From contig NZ_ACYY01000007.1 in NCBI RefSeq assembly GCF_000176015.1, positions 62,001 through 126,000 on the forward strand: DNA of 64,000 nt, in the 5' to 3' direction. This document shows, in pieces, positions 42,602-52,103 of this stretch. Under the pieces are notes generated by a model that had not been told where the DNA came from, searched no databases, and saw only the letters and a list, made by a program, of their open reading frames with translations. The stretch's first letter is position 1. Each line of letters begins with the position of its first letter. The translations under genes were made by a program, and so were the position numbers. This DNA is from Rhodobacter ferrooxidans. Its GTDB lineage: Bacteria; Pseudomonadota; Alphaproteobacteria; Rhodobacterales; Rhodobacteraceae.

Positions 42602-44347
42602 ATGACCAATCGTGCGTTCCTGAATGTCGAGGCCTCGGCCACCGGTCGGCGCTGGGTCGGTCCTGGGACCGAGCAGGACCGGCTGGCCGAGGCGATGGCG
42701 CAGGTCACACATCTGCCGCTGGCCCTGTGTCACACGCTGGTCAAGCGCGGCGTGGCGCCGGGCGAGGCGGCGGCCTATCTTGCCCCCAGCCTGCGCGATC
42801 TGCTGCCCGACCCGCTGTCGTTGCGCGACATGGGCAAGGCCGCGGCGCGGTTCGTGCAGGCGGTGAAGGCGCGCCAGCGCATCGCGGTCTTTGCCGATTA
42901 TGACGTTGACGGCGGCGCCTCGGCGGCGTTGCTGCTGGTCTGGCTGCGCGCCATGGGGCAGGGGGCGACGCTGTATATCCCCGATCGCATCGACGAGGGT
43001 TATGGCCCCAACGCCCCCGCCATGGCGGCCCTTGCGGCGGCGCATGATGTGATCATCTGCGTCGATTGCGGTACGCTTTCGCACGAGCCGATCGCTGCGG
43101 CGAAAGCGGCGGATGTGCTGGTGCTGGACCACCATCTGGGGGCAGAAACCCTGCCGCCGGCCCTTGCCGTGGTCAACCCCAACCGGCAGGACGAGGATGG
43201 CAGTCTTGGCCATCTCTGCGCCGCCTCGGTGGTGTTTCTGCTGCTGGTCGAGGCCAACCGGCAGTTGCGGGCCGAGGGCACGCCGGGGCCGGACCTGATG
43301 GCGATGCTCGATCTGGTGGCGCTGGCGACAGTGGCGGATGTGGCGCCGCTGTTGGGCGTCAACCGCGCCTTCGTGCGGCAGGGCCTGCGGGTGATGGCGC
43401 GGCGCGAACGGATCGGGCTGAAGGCGCTGGCCGATGTGGCGCGGATGGATCAGGCGCCGACGCCCTATGCGCTGGGGTTCCTGCTGGGGCCGCGGATCAA
43501 TGCCGGCGGGCGGATCGGGGCGGCTGACCTCGGCGCGCGGCTGCTTGCCACCGACGACCCGCACGAGGCGGCGGCGCTGGCAGAACGGCTGGACGTGCTG
43601 AACACCGAACGCCGCGAGATCGAGGCTGCGGTGCGGGCTTCTGCTTTGGCGCAGGCCGAGGCGCGGGGCTTTGATGGCCCCTTGGTCTGGGCGGCGGGCG
43701 AAGGGTGGCATCCGGGCGTCGTCGGCATTGTGGCGGCGCGGCTGAAAGAGGGCGCCAACCGCCCCGCCGTGGTGATCGGCTTTGACGGCGACGAGGGCAA
43801 GGGCTCGGGGCGTTCGGTCTCGGGCGTCGATCTGGGGGCGGCGATTCAGCGGCTGGCCTCGGAAGGCCTGATCGGCCGGGGTGGGGGTCACAAGATGGCG
43901 GCGGGGCTAAGCCTTTCGCGCGCGCAGCTTGAACCGGCGATGGAACGGCTGGGCGCGTTGCTGGCGAAGCAGGGGGCAGGGCAGGGCGGCCCCGCCGATC
44001 TGCGCATCGACGGCTTGCTGATGCCCGGTGCCGCGACCATGGCGCTGGTCGAGCAGCTGGAGGCGGCGGGGCCTTACGGTGCCGCCAGCCCCGCGCCGCG
44101 TTTCGCCTTTGCCGATCAGGCGGTTTCGGCCCGGCGGATGGGCGAAAGCCACCTGCGGCTGAGCTTCAGCGACGGGCTGGGCGCCAGACTGGAAGCCGTG
44201 GCCTTCGGCGCCTTCGACGGCCCGTTGGGACCAATGCTGGAGAACCCCGGTGCCGCGCGGTTCCACCTCGCCGGGCGGCTGGAGATCAACAGCTATGGCG
44301 GCCGCAACAAGGTGCAACTGCGCCTGGAAGACGCCGCCCGCGCCTGA
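42602..44347 (+). CDS. recJ: Single-stranded-DNA exonuclease RecJ
   Basis: A 581-residue 5'-3' ssDNA exonuclease for recombination and mismatch repair. DHH-phosphoesterase motifs: FADYDVDGGASAALLL (motif I), VDCGT (motif II) and LVLDHHLGAETLPPA (motif III); the DHHA1 domain has GRSVSGVDLGAAIQRLAS and GRGGGHKMAAGLS. The C-terminal OB-type domain ends the protein (GRNKVQLRLED). Length is normal. The start codon follows the repeat copy by 54 bases. Confidence 0.95.
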   Translation: MTNRAFLNVEASATGRRWVGPGTEQDRLAEAMAQVTHLPLALCHTLVKRGVAPGEAAAYLAPSLRDLLPDPLSLRDMGKAAARFVQAVKARQRIAVFADYDVDGGASAALLLVWLRAMGQGATLYIPDRIDEGYGPNAPAMAALAAAHDVIICVDCGTLSHEPIAAAKAADVLVLDHHLGAETLPPALAVVNPNRQDEDGSLGHLCAASVVFLLLVEANRQLRAEGTPGPDLMAMLDLVALATVADVAPLLGVNRAFVRQGLRVMARRERIGLKALADVARMDQAPTPYALGFLLGPRINAGGRIGAADLGARLLATDDPHEAAALAERLDVLNTERREIEAAVRASALAQAEARGFDGPLVWAAGEGWHPGVVGIVAARLKEGANRPAVVIGFDGDEGKGSGRSVSGVDLGAAIQRLASEGLIGRGGGHKMAAGLSLSRAQLEPAMERLGALLAKQGAGQGGPADLRIDGLLMPGAATMALVEQLEAAGPYGAASPAPRFAFADQAVSARRMGESHLRLSFSDGLGARLEAVAFGAFDGPLGPMLENPGAARFHLAGRLEINSYGGRNKVQLRLEDAARA

Positions 44348-44374
44348 CAAAAGCGGCTTTGCGCAATTTCCCTC

Positions 44375-44402
44375 TTGCGAGTCAGCCCTTGCCGAATTAG
44401 AC
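44375..44402 (+). promoter_or_regulatory. Probable promoter of tRNA-Glu
   Basis: TTGCGA (44375-44380) and TTAGAC (44397-44402) are 16 bases apart, a fair sigma-70 pair, placed 18 bases before the mature tRNA start and just after the recJ stop. Confidence 0.4.
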
Positions 44403-44420
44403 ACCCCCGCACCGACGTGT

Positions 44421-44495
44421 GGCCCGTTCGTCTATCGGTTAGGACACCAGGTTTTCAACCTGGTAAGAGGGGTTCGACTCCCCTACGGGCTGCCA
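44421..44495 (+). tRNA. tRNA-Glu (TTC)
   Basis: A 75-base cloverleaf: acceptor GGCCCGT pairs with ACGGGCT (one G-T), the anticodon stem CCAGG/CCTGG encloses the loop TTTTCAA, so the anticodon is TTC (glutamate). The T arm is GAGGGGTTCGACTCCCC. The CCA end is encoded. A 280-base AT-richer spacer without a gene follows before a polysaccharide gene on the other strand. Confidence 0.95.
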
Positions 44496-44775
44496 CTTCG
44501 ATACATCTCAATTTTGGATGTTGAACAAAAACTCAAGAAAACCCGTTTCCGCAGCCCGCCGTTTTCCCGCCGGCTGGCGTTGAGTTTCTTGGCCGTGCTT
44601 CACTGCCGTTTCTTCCTGTCTCGTCCAACGGCGCTCCGGCGACGACCACAAAAAGCCTGGCCCGTTCTGACGGGACCAACTGAAACTGCGCCGTCTCGCT
44701 TCGGTTCAGCAAGGGCACGAAGCGCCATATCTGCCGCCGCAGTGGCGTCGCGGTGTTTTGCGGCCCGTCCCGGGT

Positions 44776-46146
44776 TCAGAACCGCTGTGTCGGCACGTCG
44801 TAAACGGCAAGGTTATGCTGCAGCGACAGGCGTCGGTGCATGTCCTCGACCGCGCGCAGGACATCCGTGGGGTGGAGCCGTCGCTTGAGACCGGAGCCGC
44901 CGCGCCCGCGATAGACCGCGTCGTTGCTGGCGGTGCTGCTTTGGGCCTCGGGCATCGGCTGCAACTCGGGCGGCGGCAGGGGCATCGGGTTGCCTTCAAG
45001 CCGGGCCTTGACTGCGGCCGCAAGATAGGCCCCGAAACCGTCGATCTGCGTCCGCACCCGCGCCACTCCCGAAGCCACCTGCCTTTGCGTGGCGTCGCGG
45101 TCGGCCAGGAGTTCCTTGGCCCGGGCGGCCAGTGCCTCGGGCCGGTCGTGGTCCACGACCGTCAAATTCATTCCAAGAAGCGCCGACAGCCCCTCGGACT
45201 TGTGGGAATTGCCGGCGGTCGGAATGACCGGCGTGTGCTGGGAAAGCGCCGCCACTGTCGTGTGATAGCGCCCGCCCACCACCAGGGCAGCCCCGCGCAG
45301 AACCGGCAGCAGCCCCCGGTAGTCCGCCACCTCGCGCGACGAGATCACCGCGCACGATCCCGGCCCCCAGGCCGCGATGGCGCTGTCGTAAAGCGCGCGG
45401 TCACCGGCGGCGGAATAGACAAAGACCGGGTTCAGCCCTTGCGCATCGGCGATGCGTTTCAGGCCCGCCAGATAGGCCCCGATGTCATATCTGGACAGTG
45501 CCGCCGACCCGGTAATGCAGAAATAGCCGGGCTTCATCGGACGTCCGGGCAGCGGCTTGTCGGCCTCGGGTGCCACAAAGGCCATGTCCGGGCACAAAAG
45601 TGCCGCGTCAAGACCCAGCGACCGGGCCAGCGCATACGAGCGGGATTCGCGCAGAGCCACCATGTCGAAGCTGCCGAAGATCGTGCCGGCCTTGATCGCC
45701 GCTGCGGGACCATCGACCACGAAGGACTGGTTGAGGCTGAACACCGGCTTGCCGTAAAGGTGGCGGGCAAGCAGCGGCAGGGTGAAGAAGTTCAACCGCC
45801 CAAACAGCCTTGAAGGGCCCATGGTGCCTTCGCCCTGAAAGAAAACCACGTCCGCGTCCCGCACCCGGTTCAGCATCGCGCCGAACCGCCTGGCTGCGAG
45901 CTTTTCCAGAAAGCGCAGATCATCTTCAGTTGGGGCAGCAGCCGTCTGGATCGCCGCAATCCGGGCCTTGTGCTTGCGCTCGATCACGTTGTCGATCCAG
46001 TGGCGTGGCGGGTAGGGCACGACCGAAAGATCCCGCAAGCCCAATGGCGAAAGATGACGGATCAGGAAGCCATGCAGCCCCCAACTGGTGGCTTGGCATC
46101 CCCAGTTTTCGCGGCCACCAGTGAAATTCAGGATAACCGCTTTCAT
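44776..46146 (-). CDS. Polysaccharide pyruvyl transferase family protein
   Basis: A 456-residue protein of the PS_pyruv_trans family. NFTGGRENWGCQATSWGLHG at the N-terminus, VVFFQGEGTMGPSRL, and VVGGRYHTTVAALSQHTPVI near residue 300 are the conserved blocks. Members add ketal-pyruvate to sugars of exopolysaccharide or act in related glycan modification. No glycosyltransferase cluster surrounds it, so the acceptor is unknown. The C-terminal 80 residues are Pro/Arg-rich and not part of the family core. It lies 280 bases from tRNA-Glu, transcribed toward it. Confidence 0.8.
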   Translation of the reverse strand: MKAVILNFTGGRENWGCQATSWGLHGFLIRHLSPLGLRDLSVVPYPPRHWIDNVIERKHKARIAAIQTAAAPTEDDLRFLEKLAARRFGAMLNRVRDADVVFFQGEGTMGPSRLFGRLNFFTLPLLARHLYGKPVFSLNQSFVVDGPAAAIKAGTIFGSFDMVALRESRSYALARSLGLDAALLCPDMAFVAPEADKPLPGRPMKPGYFCITGSAALSRYDIGAYLAGLKRIADAQGLNPVFVYSAAGDRALYDSAIAAWGPGSCAVISSREVADYRGLLPVLRGAALVVGGRYHTTVAALSQHTPVIPTAGNSHKSEGLSALLGMNLTVVDHDRPEALAARAKELLADRDATQRQVASGVARVRTQIDGFGAYLAAAVKARLEGNPMPLPPPELQPMPEAQSSTASNDAVYRGRGGSGLKRRLHPTDVLRAVEDMHRRLSLQHNLAVYDVPTQRF

Positions 46147-46326
46147 CTTGCACCCTTGTTGCTGTCACTGGCGGGAAGCTCTGGCCGCACGGCGACGATC
46201 AGGCTTCTGCATATCAGGTCGCCGCTGACCCCTCAATGAGGCCAAAGCCGCTGCGCCGCTGTGCACGGCAGGAAACGACCGGACAATCCGCAAATCCCGC
46301 GCGGGTTGCCCATCCACCGCAAGCGG

Positions 46327-47010
46327 TCAGTGCTTGGCAGCCTTGCGCCAACCCGGCACCAGCGCCTCCAGCGCCGCGTCCAGCCGCGCCTTGGGCAGCA
46401 GCACCAGCATCCCCGGCGCGTCGAAGCGCAGGCGCACCTGCCCGTCGGTCACTTCGTTCGAGGTGCCGATCACCCCGCCCGGCGCAAAGCGCAGCCCCTT
46501 GATCGGCCAGCGCAGCCCGTCGCTTTCGCCGGTCACCGGCGCCAGCGGAAACAGCGACAGCCGGTCGCCGGGCCGCAAGGCCAGCGTCACCGTGGCGGGT
46601 GCGTGAAACACCACATCTTCCGGCCCGATCAACAGGCACACCCGGTCGGGACGGCGCGCCAGCACGTTCAGCACCGCAAGCTCATGGTCGATCCGTCCGC
46701 CCGCCACGCCCAAGGCCAGCACGAAGGGGGCCGCAATGCTGCGCAGCGCCTTGTCGAAATCGGTGCTCTCCTGTTCCGGCACCTCGTGCAGCCGCCCCGC
46801 CAGCGCCGCCCGGCCCTGCGGCGTCAGGCTGTCCATGTCACCGATCACCGCCTCGGGCCGCCGCCCCACCGCCAGCGCCCGGTCTGCCCCGCCATCCGCC
46901 GCCACCAGCCTTGGTGCCCGCGCCAGCGCCAGCGCCAGATCGCGCCGCCGCAAAGGTCCGCCCGCCAGCAGCGTCACCCCCTCAGAAGATTCGACAATCG
47001 GGTGATTCAT
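46327..47010 (-). CDS. thiN: Thiamine diphosphokinase
   Basis: A 227-residue thiamine pyrophosphokinase that makes thiamine diphosphate from thiamine and ATP. LVAADGGADRALAVGRRPEA with VIGDMDSLTPQG is the nucleotide-binding block, and EQESTDFDKALRSI the metal-binding acidic loop. The C-terminal beta-sandwich has GVIGTSNEVT, the thiamine pocket. It is divergent from the large acidic protein gene, with 138 bases between; no TPP riboswitch is seen there. Confidence 0.92.
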   Translation of the reverse strand: MNHPIVESSEGVTLLAGGPLRRRDLALALARAPRLVAADGGADRALAVGRRPEAVIGDMDSLTPQGRAALAGRLHEVPEQESTDFDKALRSIAAPFVLALGVAGGRIDHELAVLNVLARRPDRVCLLIGPEDVVFHAPATVTLALRPGDRLSLFPLAPVTGESDGLRWPIKGLRFAPGGVIGTSNEVTDGQVRLRFDAPGMLVLLPKARLDAALEALVPGWRKAAKH

Positions 47011-47148
47011 GCGGATACTGTTCTCAATTAAGGCAAAGTGCCGGGCCGCGGGACATAATCAATCCTTCAAATTACCCCTATCTGTCCATGGAATTGAACA
47101 CAATCAGGGGTCATCTGAAGGCCAGAGTTTGTAGAAGGCGAGCATCCG

Positions 47149-49509
47149 ATGATCGGAGCCAGTAAAATCCTTACGGTGTCCTATGGCACTTTTTCGTGCA
47201 CCCTGGAGGGGTTTGACGACCCCTTCAACACGATGAAGGCCATCGCCGAGTATTTCCGTGACCTCGCTGCCGAAGACCGCTACTTCGGGGCAGAGCCGCC
47301 GACGCCCGACGCCGCGATGCTGCACAAGATCGCCGAGCGCGAGATTCACCGCCGGGTCGAGGCCAAGATTCAGGACAATGGCGTGATCCTGCGCGCCGGG
47401 GACGATCTGGCCCCCGAAGCGCCACCGGTGCCGCGGGCCGGGCTGGGGGTTCAACCGGGTCTGGCTGCGCCGCAAACCCCGGTCTTCGAGGCACCGCCGA
47501 CGCAGACCGCCCTGCCGCCAATCATGCCGGCGCCGACCCTCGCTGATCCGCAGCCGACTGCGACGGAAACCGCGATTGCCGACAGTGTGGCCGCCAAGCT
47601 TTTGCGCATCCGCAATGCTGTGGCCCAGGCCACCCCCGCCGCCGTGGCTGCCCCGGAAACCGACTATAGCGAAGACCAGCACGCCGCCGACATCGCTGAA
47701 CCCGCCGATTTCGCAGACGGCGGCTTTGCGCTGGATGATCTGAAGGCCACGCCGGTTGCGCTGCCGGAAGAAGACGCCGCCCAGTTGCAGGACATGCTGG
47801 CCGCCGACGAGGCGCTGCCCGAGGAGTTCGCCGCAGAAGTGCCCGCCGAGGTCGAAGCCTTGGCCGAAGCAGACCCCGAGGTTGCCGAGGCCTTGCCCGC
47901 GCTTGCCGATCTGCCTGCCGAGGCCGCTCCGATGGCTGTGGAAGTTGAGGCTGCGCCCACCGCTGCCGACGATGACGCCGCCCTGCTGGCCAGCCTTGGT
48001 GTGCTGATGGCGCCTGCGCAGACCAGCGGCGATGCCCTGGCCGAAGCCGAGGCCCCCGCCGAATTCGCCGGTGATCTGGCCGATGCCGATTGGCCGGAAG
48101 ACGATATGCCCGAAGGCAACTGGCCGGACGAAAGCTGGACTGATGCCGACCGGGATGATCTGGACGCTGACGATCTGGACGCTGACGATCTGGACGCCGA
48201 AGCCTATGCTCCCGACGATCTTGGCCCCGATCTGCCCGATCTGAACCCCGAAAACGGCATCGACCACAGCGCCGATCTGGTGGTGGCGCAGGATGTGACG
48301 ACCGTCGATCTGGCCGCCGACCTGCTGCCCGGCGAAGATGCGCTTGCTGCGGAAACTGCCCCGGTCGAAGCCATGGACGAAGCCATCGCCGCCGAGGATA
48401 TGGAAGATCTGGCCGCCCTTGATGCCGGCCCCGCCGAAGCCGCAGTCCCTGCCGCCCCGGTGGAGGATGCCAAACCCGAGATCTCGGAAAAGGCCCAGCG
48501 CGCCCGCGCCCGGGTGATCAAGATCCGCCGCGCCGAACCGGCAGCGCGCGTCGCTGAAGCCGCTGCACCCGCGCAACACCCCGCGCCCGAAGCCGCAGCC
48601 GACGCCGCCACCCTGTCGGCCGAGGCCGAGGCCGATCTGCAACGCGAACTCGCGGAACTGGAACGCGACCTGGCGCCGGTGGTACCAGCCCGTCCTGTGT
48701 TGCCAGCCCGTCCGGTGTCGCCGGTGCGGCCGGTGCGTCCCGCGGCCCCCGCCGACCAGTTGGACGAAACCGCCAGTGATGCCGCCGTCAACCGGCTGAT
48801 CGCGCAGACCAATACCGAAATGGCAGGCCCGGAAAACCGCCGCCGCCTGTCGGCCATCGCGCATCTGAAAGCGGCGGTGATCGCCACCATCGCCGACCGC
48901 CGTGCCGGTGGTGCCCCGGCGCAGTCCGAAGACGCCCGCATGGACCCCTATCGCAGCGACCTCGGGCGGCTGGTGCGCCCGGCCGCGACGGCGGTCACCG
49001 GCGAACGTCCGGCACCGCTGGTTCTGGTGTCGGAACAACGCATCGACCGCAAACCCGAAGCCCTGGCCGCACCGCAGGCCGCCAATGACGCAGGCATTGC
49101 CCCAGTGCGGCCGCGTCGGGTCAGCGCTGGTTCCAACCTTGCCCTGCAGCAAGAGATGATCGACGACGACCTGACCGAAGAAGACGCCGAGGCCGAGGCC
49201 AATATCTTTACCGACACCAAGGGCTTTGCCGAATTTGCCGAACGTCTGGGGGCGCAGGGCCTGCCGGCGCTGCTGGAAGCCGCCGCCGCCTATACCGCCT
49301 GCGTGCAGGGGCGGCCGCATTTCAGCCGCCCGCACCTGATCCGCCAGATCAGCGCGGTTGACCCCGACGCCAGCTACAGCCGGGAAGACAGCCTGCGCGG
49401 CTTCGGCATCCTGCTGCGCTCGGGCAAGATCACCAAGATCAAGCGCGGCCAGTTCGCGCTGGCGGAAAGCTCGCACTATCTGGCCGAAGCCCGCAAGCTG
49501 CTGGGCTGA
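47149..49509 (+). CDS. Large acidic protein of unknown function
   Basis: A 786-residue, very acidic and Ala-rich protein without signal peptide. The N-terminus (SKILTVSYGTFSCTLEGFDD, then PFNTMKAIAEYFRDLA) and the C-terminus (RQISAVDPDASYSREDSLRG, then GFGILLRSGKITKIKRGQF) look folded and conserved. The long middle (about 90-560) is low-complexity Asp/Glu/Ala/Pro with a 3x5-residue DDLDA repeat. This two-end layout suggests two structured domains joined by a flexible acidic linker. I do not recognise the family function. It is a single gene, followed by a strong terminator. Confidence 0.8.
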   Translation: MIGASKILTVSYGTFSCTLEGFDDPFNTMKAIAEYFRDLAAEDRYFGAEPPTPDAAMLHKIAEREIHRRVEAKIQDNGVILRAGDDLAPEAPPVPRAGLGVQPGLAAPQTPVFEAPPTQTALPPIMPAPTLADPQPTATETAIADSVAAKLLRIRNAVAQATPAAVAAPETDYSEDQHAADIAEPADFADGGFALDDLKATPVALPEEDAAQLQDMLAADEALPEEFAAEVPAEVEALAEADPEVAEALPALADLPAEAAPMAVEVEAAPTAADDDAALLASLGVLMAPAQTSGDALAEAEAPAEFAGDLADADWPEDDMPEGNWPDESWTDADRDDLDADDLDADDLDAEAYAPDDLGPDLPDLNPENGIDHSADLVVAQDVTTVDLAADLLPGEDALAAETAPVEAMDEAIAAEDMEDLAALDAGPAEAAVPAAPVEDAKPEISEKAQRARARVIKIRRAEPAARVAEAAAPAQHPAPEAAADAATLSAEAEADLQRELAELERDLAPVVPARPVLPARPVSPVRPVRPAAPADQLDETASDAAVNRLIAQTNTEMAGPENRRRLSAIAHLKAAVIATIADRRAGGAPAQSEDARMDPYRSDLGRLVRPAATAVTGERPAPLVLVSEQRIDRKPEALAAPQAANDAGIAPVRPRRVSAGSNLALQQEMIDDDLTEEDAEAEANIFTDTKGFAEFAERLGAQGLPALLEAAAAYTACVQGRPHFSRPHLIRQISAVDPDASYSREDSLRGFGILLRSGKITKIKRGQFALAESSHYLAEARKLLG
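48154..48198 (+). repeat. Tandem 15-bp repeat, three copies, in the acidic protein gene
   Basis: GATGATCTGGACGCT, GACGATCTGGACGCT and GACGATCTGGACGCC lie head to tail and code for DDLDA three times. Likely a replication-slippage expansion within the disordered linker. Confidence 0.85.
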
Positions 49510-49526
49510 GGCAACTGCAAGGCAGA

Positions 49527-49778
49527 TCAGGCAGAGGGGTCGTTGCCCTCTGCCTTTTGCTTTGCCGCATCGGGGTCGGGCTGGCCAACGCCGCGAAACA
49601 CCGCGCGGAACGGCAGCACCCAGACGATGCCAAGCCCGACATAGACCAGCAGTTCCGCCCAGAACGGCGGGCGGTCCAGCCAGTTCACCACCGTCACCGA
49701 GGCCACCACATAAAGCGGCAGCCCGACCAGCAGGATCAACAGCGACAGCTTTCGGCGGGCGGCATAGCTGAGGCTCAT
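49527..49778 (-). CDS. DUF2842 domain-containing membrane protein
   Basis: An 83-residue protein with two hydrophobic helices (LSLLILLVGLPLYVVASVTV and WAELLVYVGLGIVWVLPFRA) and a short charged tail. This is DUF2842, a small inner-membrane family of alphaproteobacteria with unknown role. Its last codons overlap the terminator of the convergent acidic protein gene. Confidence 0.85.
   Translation of the reverse strand: MSLSYAARRKLSLLILLVGLPLYVVASVTVVNWLDRPPFWAELLVYVGLGIVWVLPFRAVFRGVGQPDPDAAKQKAEGNDPSA
49529..49558 (+). terminator. Intrinsic terminator of the acidic protein gene
   Basis: AGGCAGAGGG (49529-49538) pairs perfectly with CCCTCTGCCT (49546-49555) around GTCGTTG, followed by TTT and a further T-rich stretch (GCTTT). 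It begins 20 bases after the plus-strand stop and lies inside the 3' end of the convergent DUF2842 gene. Confidence 0.75.
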
Positions 49779-49880
49779 CGGCAGGGCTTTCTGTGCGGGC
49801 CGCTTATCCGCCCGCCCGGGCGTCTGCGCTGAACGGCTCCAGCGAAGACGCCCGTAAAGGCGGATGAGCGGCGGTTTGGA

Positions 49881-51173
49881 TCAGTCAACGAAGGGGTCGG
49901 TGACCAGAATGGTATCCTCGCGCTCGGGCGAGGTGGACAGCATCGCCACCGGGCACTGGATCAACTCCTCGATCCGGCGGACGTATTTGATCGCAGCCCC
50001 CGGCAGGTCGGCCCAGCTGCGCGCTCCGGCGGTGGTTTCCGACCAGCCCGGCATTTCCTCGTAGATCGGCGTCACCCGGGCCTGCTGATCAGCGGCGGTG
50101 GGCAGATAGTCCAGCCGCACCCCGTCCAGCATGTAGCCGACGCAGATTTTCAAGGTCTCGAACCCGTCCAGCACGTCCAGCTTGGTCAGCGCGATCCCGG
50201 TGACGCCCGAGGTGGCGCAGGTCTGCCGCACCAGCACCGCGTCAAACCAGCCGCAACGCCGCTTGCGCCCGGTCACGGTGCCAAACTCATGCCCCCGCGC
50301 ACCCAGCCGGTCGCCATCGGCGTCGAACAGTTCGGCCGGGAACGGGCCTTCGCCCACGCGGGTGGTATAGGCCTTCACGATGCCCAGCACGAAGTCGATC
50401 GCCGTCGGCCCCAGCCCGGTGCCGGTGGCCGCCATCCCCGCCAGGGTGTTGGACGAGGTGACAAACGGATAGGTGCCGAAATCGACATCCAGCAGCGAGC
50501 CTTGTGCGCCCTCGAACAGGATGCGCTTTCCGGCCCGCCGCGCCTCGTTCAAAATCTTCCACACCGGCTTGGCATAGGGCAGCACCTTCGGTGCCACTTC
50601 CAGCAACGCGGTTTTCAGCGCCGCGCGGTCCACCGGTTCCAGCCCCAGCCCACGGCGCAGAGCGTCGTGATGCGCCAGCAAGCGGTCCAGCCGCAGATCG
50701 AGCGTGGCCTCATCGGCCAGATCGGCCACCCGCACGGTGCGGCGGCCCACCTTGTCCTCATAGGCCGGGCCGATGCCGCGACCAGTGGTGCCGATCTTGG
50801 CCACACCCACCTGCGCCTCGCGCGCCCGGTCCAGTTCGCCATGCACCGGCAGGATCAGCGGCGTGTTCTCGGCGATGATCAGGTTGTCGGGGTTCACATC
50901 GACACCCTGGCCGCGCAGCTTTTCGATCTCGGACAGCAGCGCCCAGGGGTCCAGCACCACGCCATTGCCGATCACCGAAAGCTTGCCACCGCGCACGATG
51001 CCCGAAGGCAGCAGCGACAGCTTGTAAACCACGCCGTCGATCACCAGCGTGTGCCCGGCGTTATGCCCGCCCTGGAACCGCGCGATCACGTCGGCGCGTT
51101 CGGACAGCCAATCGACGATCTTGCCCTTACCCTCGTCGCCCCACTGGGCCCCCACGACAACGACGTTGGCCAT
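49881..51173 (-). CDS. purA: Adenylosuccinate synthetase
   Basis: A 430-residue GTP-dependent ligase joining IMP and aspartate on the path to [23 protein letters not shown] is the GTP-binding/catalytic loop with Asp13, [12 protein letters not shown] supplies the catalytic His, and [18 protein letters not shown] is the IMP loop. Length is exactly as usual. ATG 51173 has AAAGGATC just upstream; the open frame further upstream has no family content. It is divergent from the DUF6524 gene. Confidence 0.97.
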   Translation of the reverse strand: MANVVVVGAQWGDEGKGKIVDWLSERADVIARFQGGHNAGHTLVIDGVVYKLSLLPSGIVRGGKLSVIGNGVVLDPWALLSEIEKLRGQGVDVNPDNLIIAENTPLILPVHGELDRAREAQVGVAKIGTTGRGIGPAYEDKVGRRTVRVADLADEATLDLRLDRLLAHHDALRRGLGLEPVDRAALKTALLEVAPKVLPYAKPVWKILNEARRAGKRILFEGAQGSLLDVDFGTYPFVTSSNTLAGMAATGTGLGPTAIDFVLGIVKAYTTRVGEGPFPAELFDADGDRLGARGHEFGTVTGRKRRCGWFDAVLVRQTCATSGVTGIALTKLDVLDGFETLKICVGYMLDGVRLDYLPTAADQQARVTPIYEEMPGWSETTAGARSWADLPGAAIKYVRRIEELIQCPVAMLSTSPEREDTILVTDPFVD

Positions 51174-51326
51174 GCTTGATCCTTTCGGCTTGTTCCCGGC
51201 GTTCAACCCGCGCCGGTATAGCCGTGGCTGCCGCCTTGCGAAACAGCTAAATCGCCGCCCGGCCGTCGCATCCACTGGACAGGGGCGCAAAGCTGATGCA
51301 CCACAGGCAAAACGCCGGAGGGGCAC

Positions 51327-51722
51327 ATGGGGATCTTGCTGCGCTGGCTGGGGGCGTATCTGCTGCTGGCCGCCACCTTCAACCCGACCCAGTGGAATTT
51401 CATCCGCTGGGCTGGCACGCATTACGCCGACCAGTTGCCGCTGACCCTGCTGCTGGGGCTTTTGCTGTTCGTGGGGTTCCTGATCTACTTCGAGGCCACC
51501 ATCCGCTCGATCGGCCGGTTCGGCATGCTGCTGATCGTGGCCATCTTCGGGCTGTCGATCTGGGTGCTGATCGACTGGGGCGTGCTGGCGCTCGACAACC
51601 GGGATCAGAACGTCTGGCTGGGGCTGCTGGCGCTGTCGCTGGTGCTGGGGGTGGGCTTGTCGTGGAGCATCGTGCGGCAGCGGCTGTCGGGGCAGGCCTC
51701 GGTGGATGATGTCGAGGATTAG
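51327..51722 (+). CDS. DUF6524 family membrane protein
   Basis: A 131-residue protein with four hydrophobic helices, including [20 protein letters not shown] and [16 protein letters not shown]. It matches the small DUF6524 family of proteobacteria. Function unknown. It is followed three bases later by a VOC-family gene, so the two are probably cotranscribed. A GGAGGGG ribosome-binding site lies before the ATG. Confidence 0.7.
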   Translation: MGILLRWLGAYLLLAATFNPTQWNFIRWAGTHYADQLPLTLLLGLLLFVGFLIYFEATIRSIGRFGMLLIVAIFGLSIWVLIDWGVLALDNRDQNVWLGLLALSLVLGVGLSWSIVRQRLSGQASVDDVED

Positions 51723-51725
51723 GCG

Positions 51726-52103
51726 GTGATCCGCTACATCACCCTTGGCACCAACGATCTGCCCCGCGCCATCCGGTTCTACGATGCCGCACTGGCGCCG
51801 CTGGGTCTTTGCCGCCTTGTGACCGAGGCGGGCGAGGCGGGCTATGGGCCGCCGGGCGGGATGGCGCGGCTGTGGATCACCCGGCCGTTCGATGGCAAGC
51901 CCGCCACCGCAGGCAACGGCTCGATGCCCGCGTTGACCGCCCCCAGCCGGGCGGCGGTGGATGATTTTCATGCCGCCGGGCTGGCGCAGGGCGGGTTTGA
52001 TGAAGGCGCGCCGGGTCTGCGCCCCTACGGGCCCGATTTCTACGCCGCCTATCTGCGCGATCCCGATGGCAACAAGCTGTCGGCGGTCTGCGGGGCCGCA
52101 TGA
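51726..52103 (+). CDS. VOC family (glyoxalase-like) protein
   Basis: A 125-residue vicinal-oxygen-chelate protein starting at GTG 51726. [20 protein letters not shown] opens the first beta-alpha-beta module; the second ends with [21 protein letters not shown] metal-site Asp/Glu pattern is only partly visible, so it may be a non-catalytic binder. Possible roles: glyoxalase, dioxygenase or antibiotic binding; not decided. It overlaps the next gene by four bases (ATGA). Confidence 0.82.
   Translation: MIRYITLGTNDLPRAIRFYDAALAPLGLCRLVTEAGEAGYGPPGGMARLWITRPFDGKPATAGNGSMPALTAPSRAAVDDFHAAGLAQGGFDEGAPGLRPYGPDFYAAYLRDPDGNKLSAVCGAA

Noticed and set aside
44496-44775. Possible phage or island attachment site next to tRNA-Glu
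   Set aside because: No copy of the tRNA 3' end and no integrase were seen nearby.
47011-47148. TPP riboswitch upstream of thiN
   Set aside because: No CUGAGA-type conserved blocks are visible in the gap.
47104-49476. Gly/Phe-rich minus-strand frame of 790 codons opposite the acidic protein gene
   Set aside because: The plus-strand frame has a conserved start, ordered ends and its own terminator. The minus frame is only the mirror of acidic codons.
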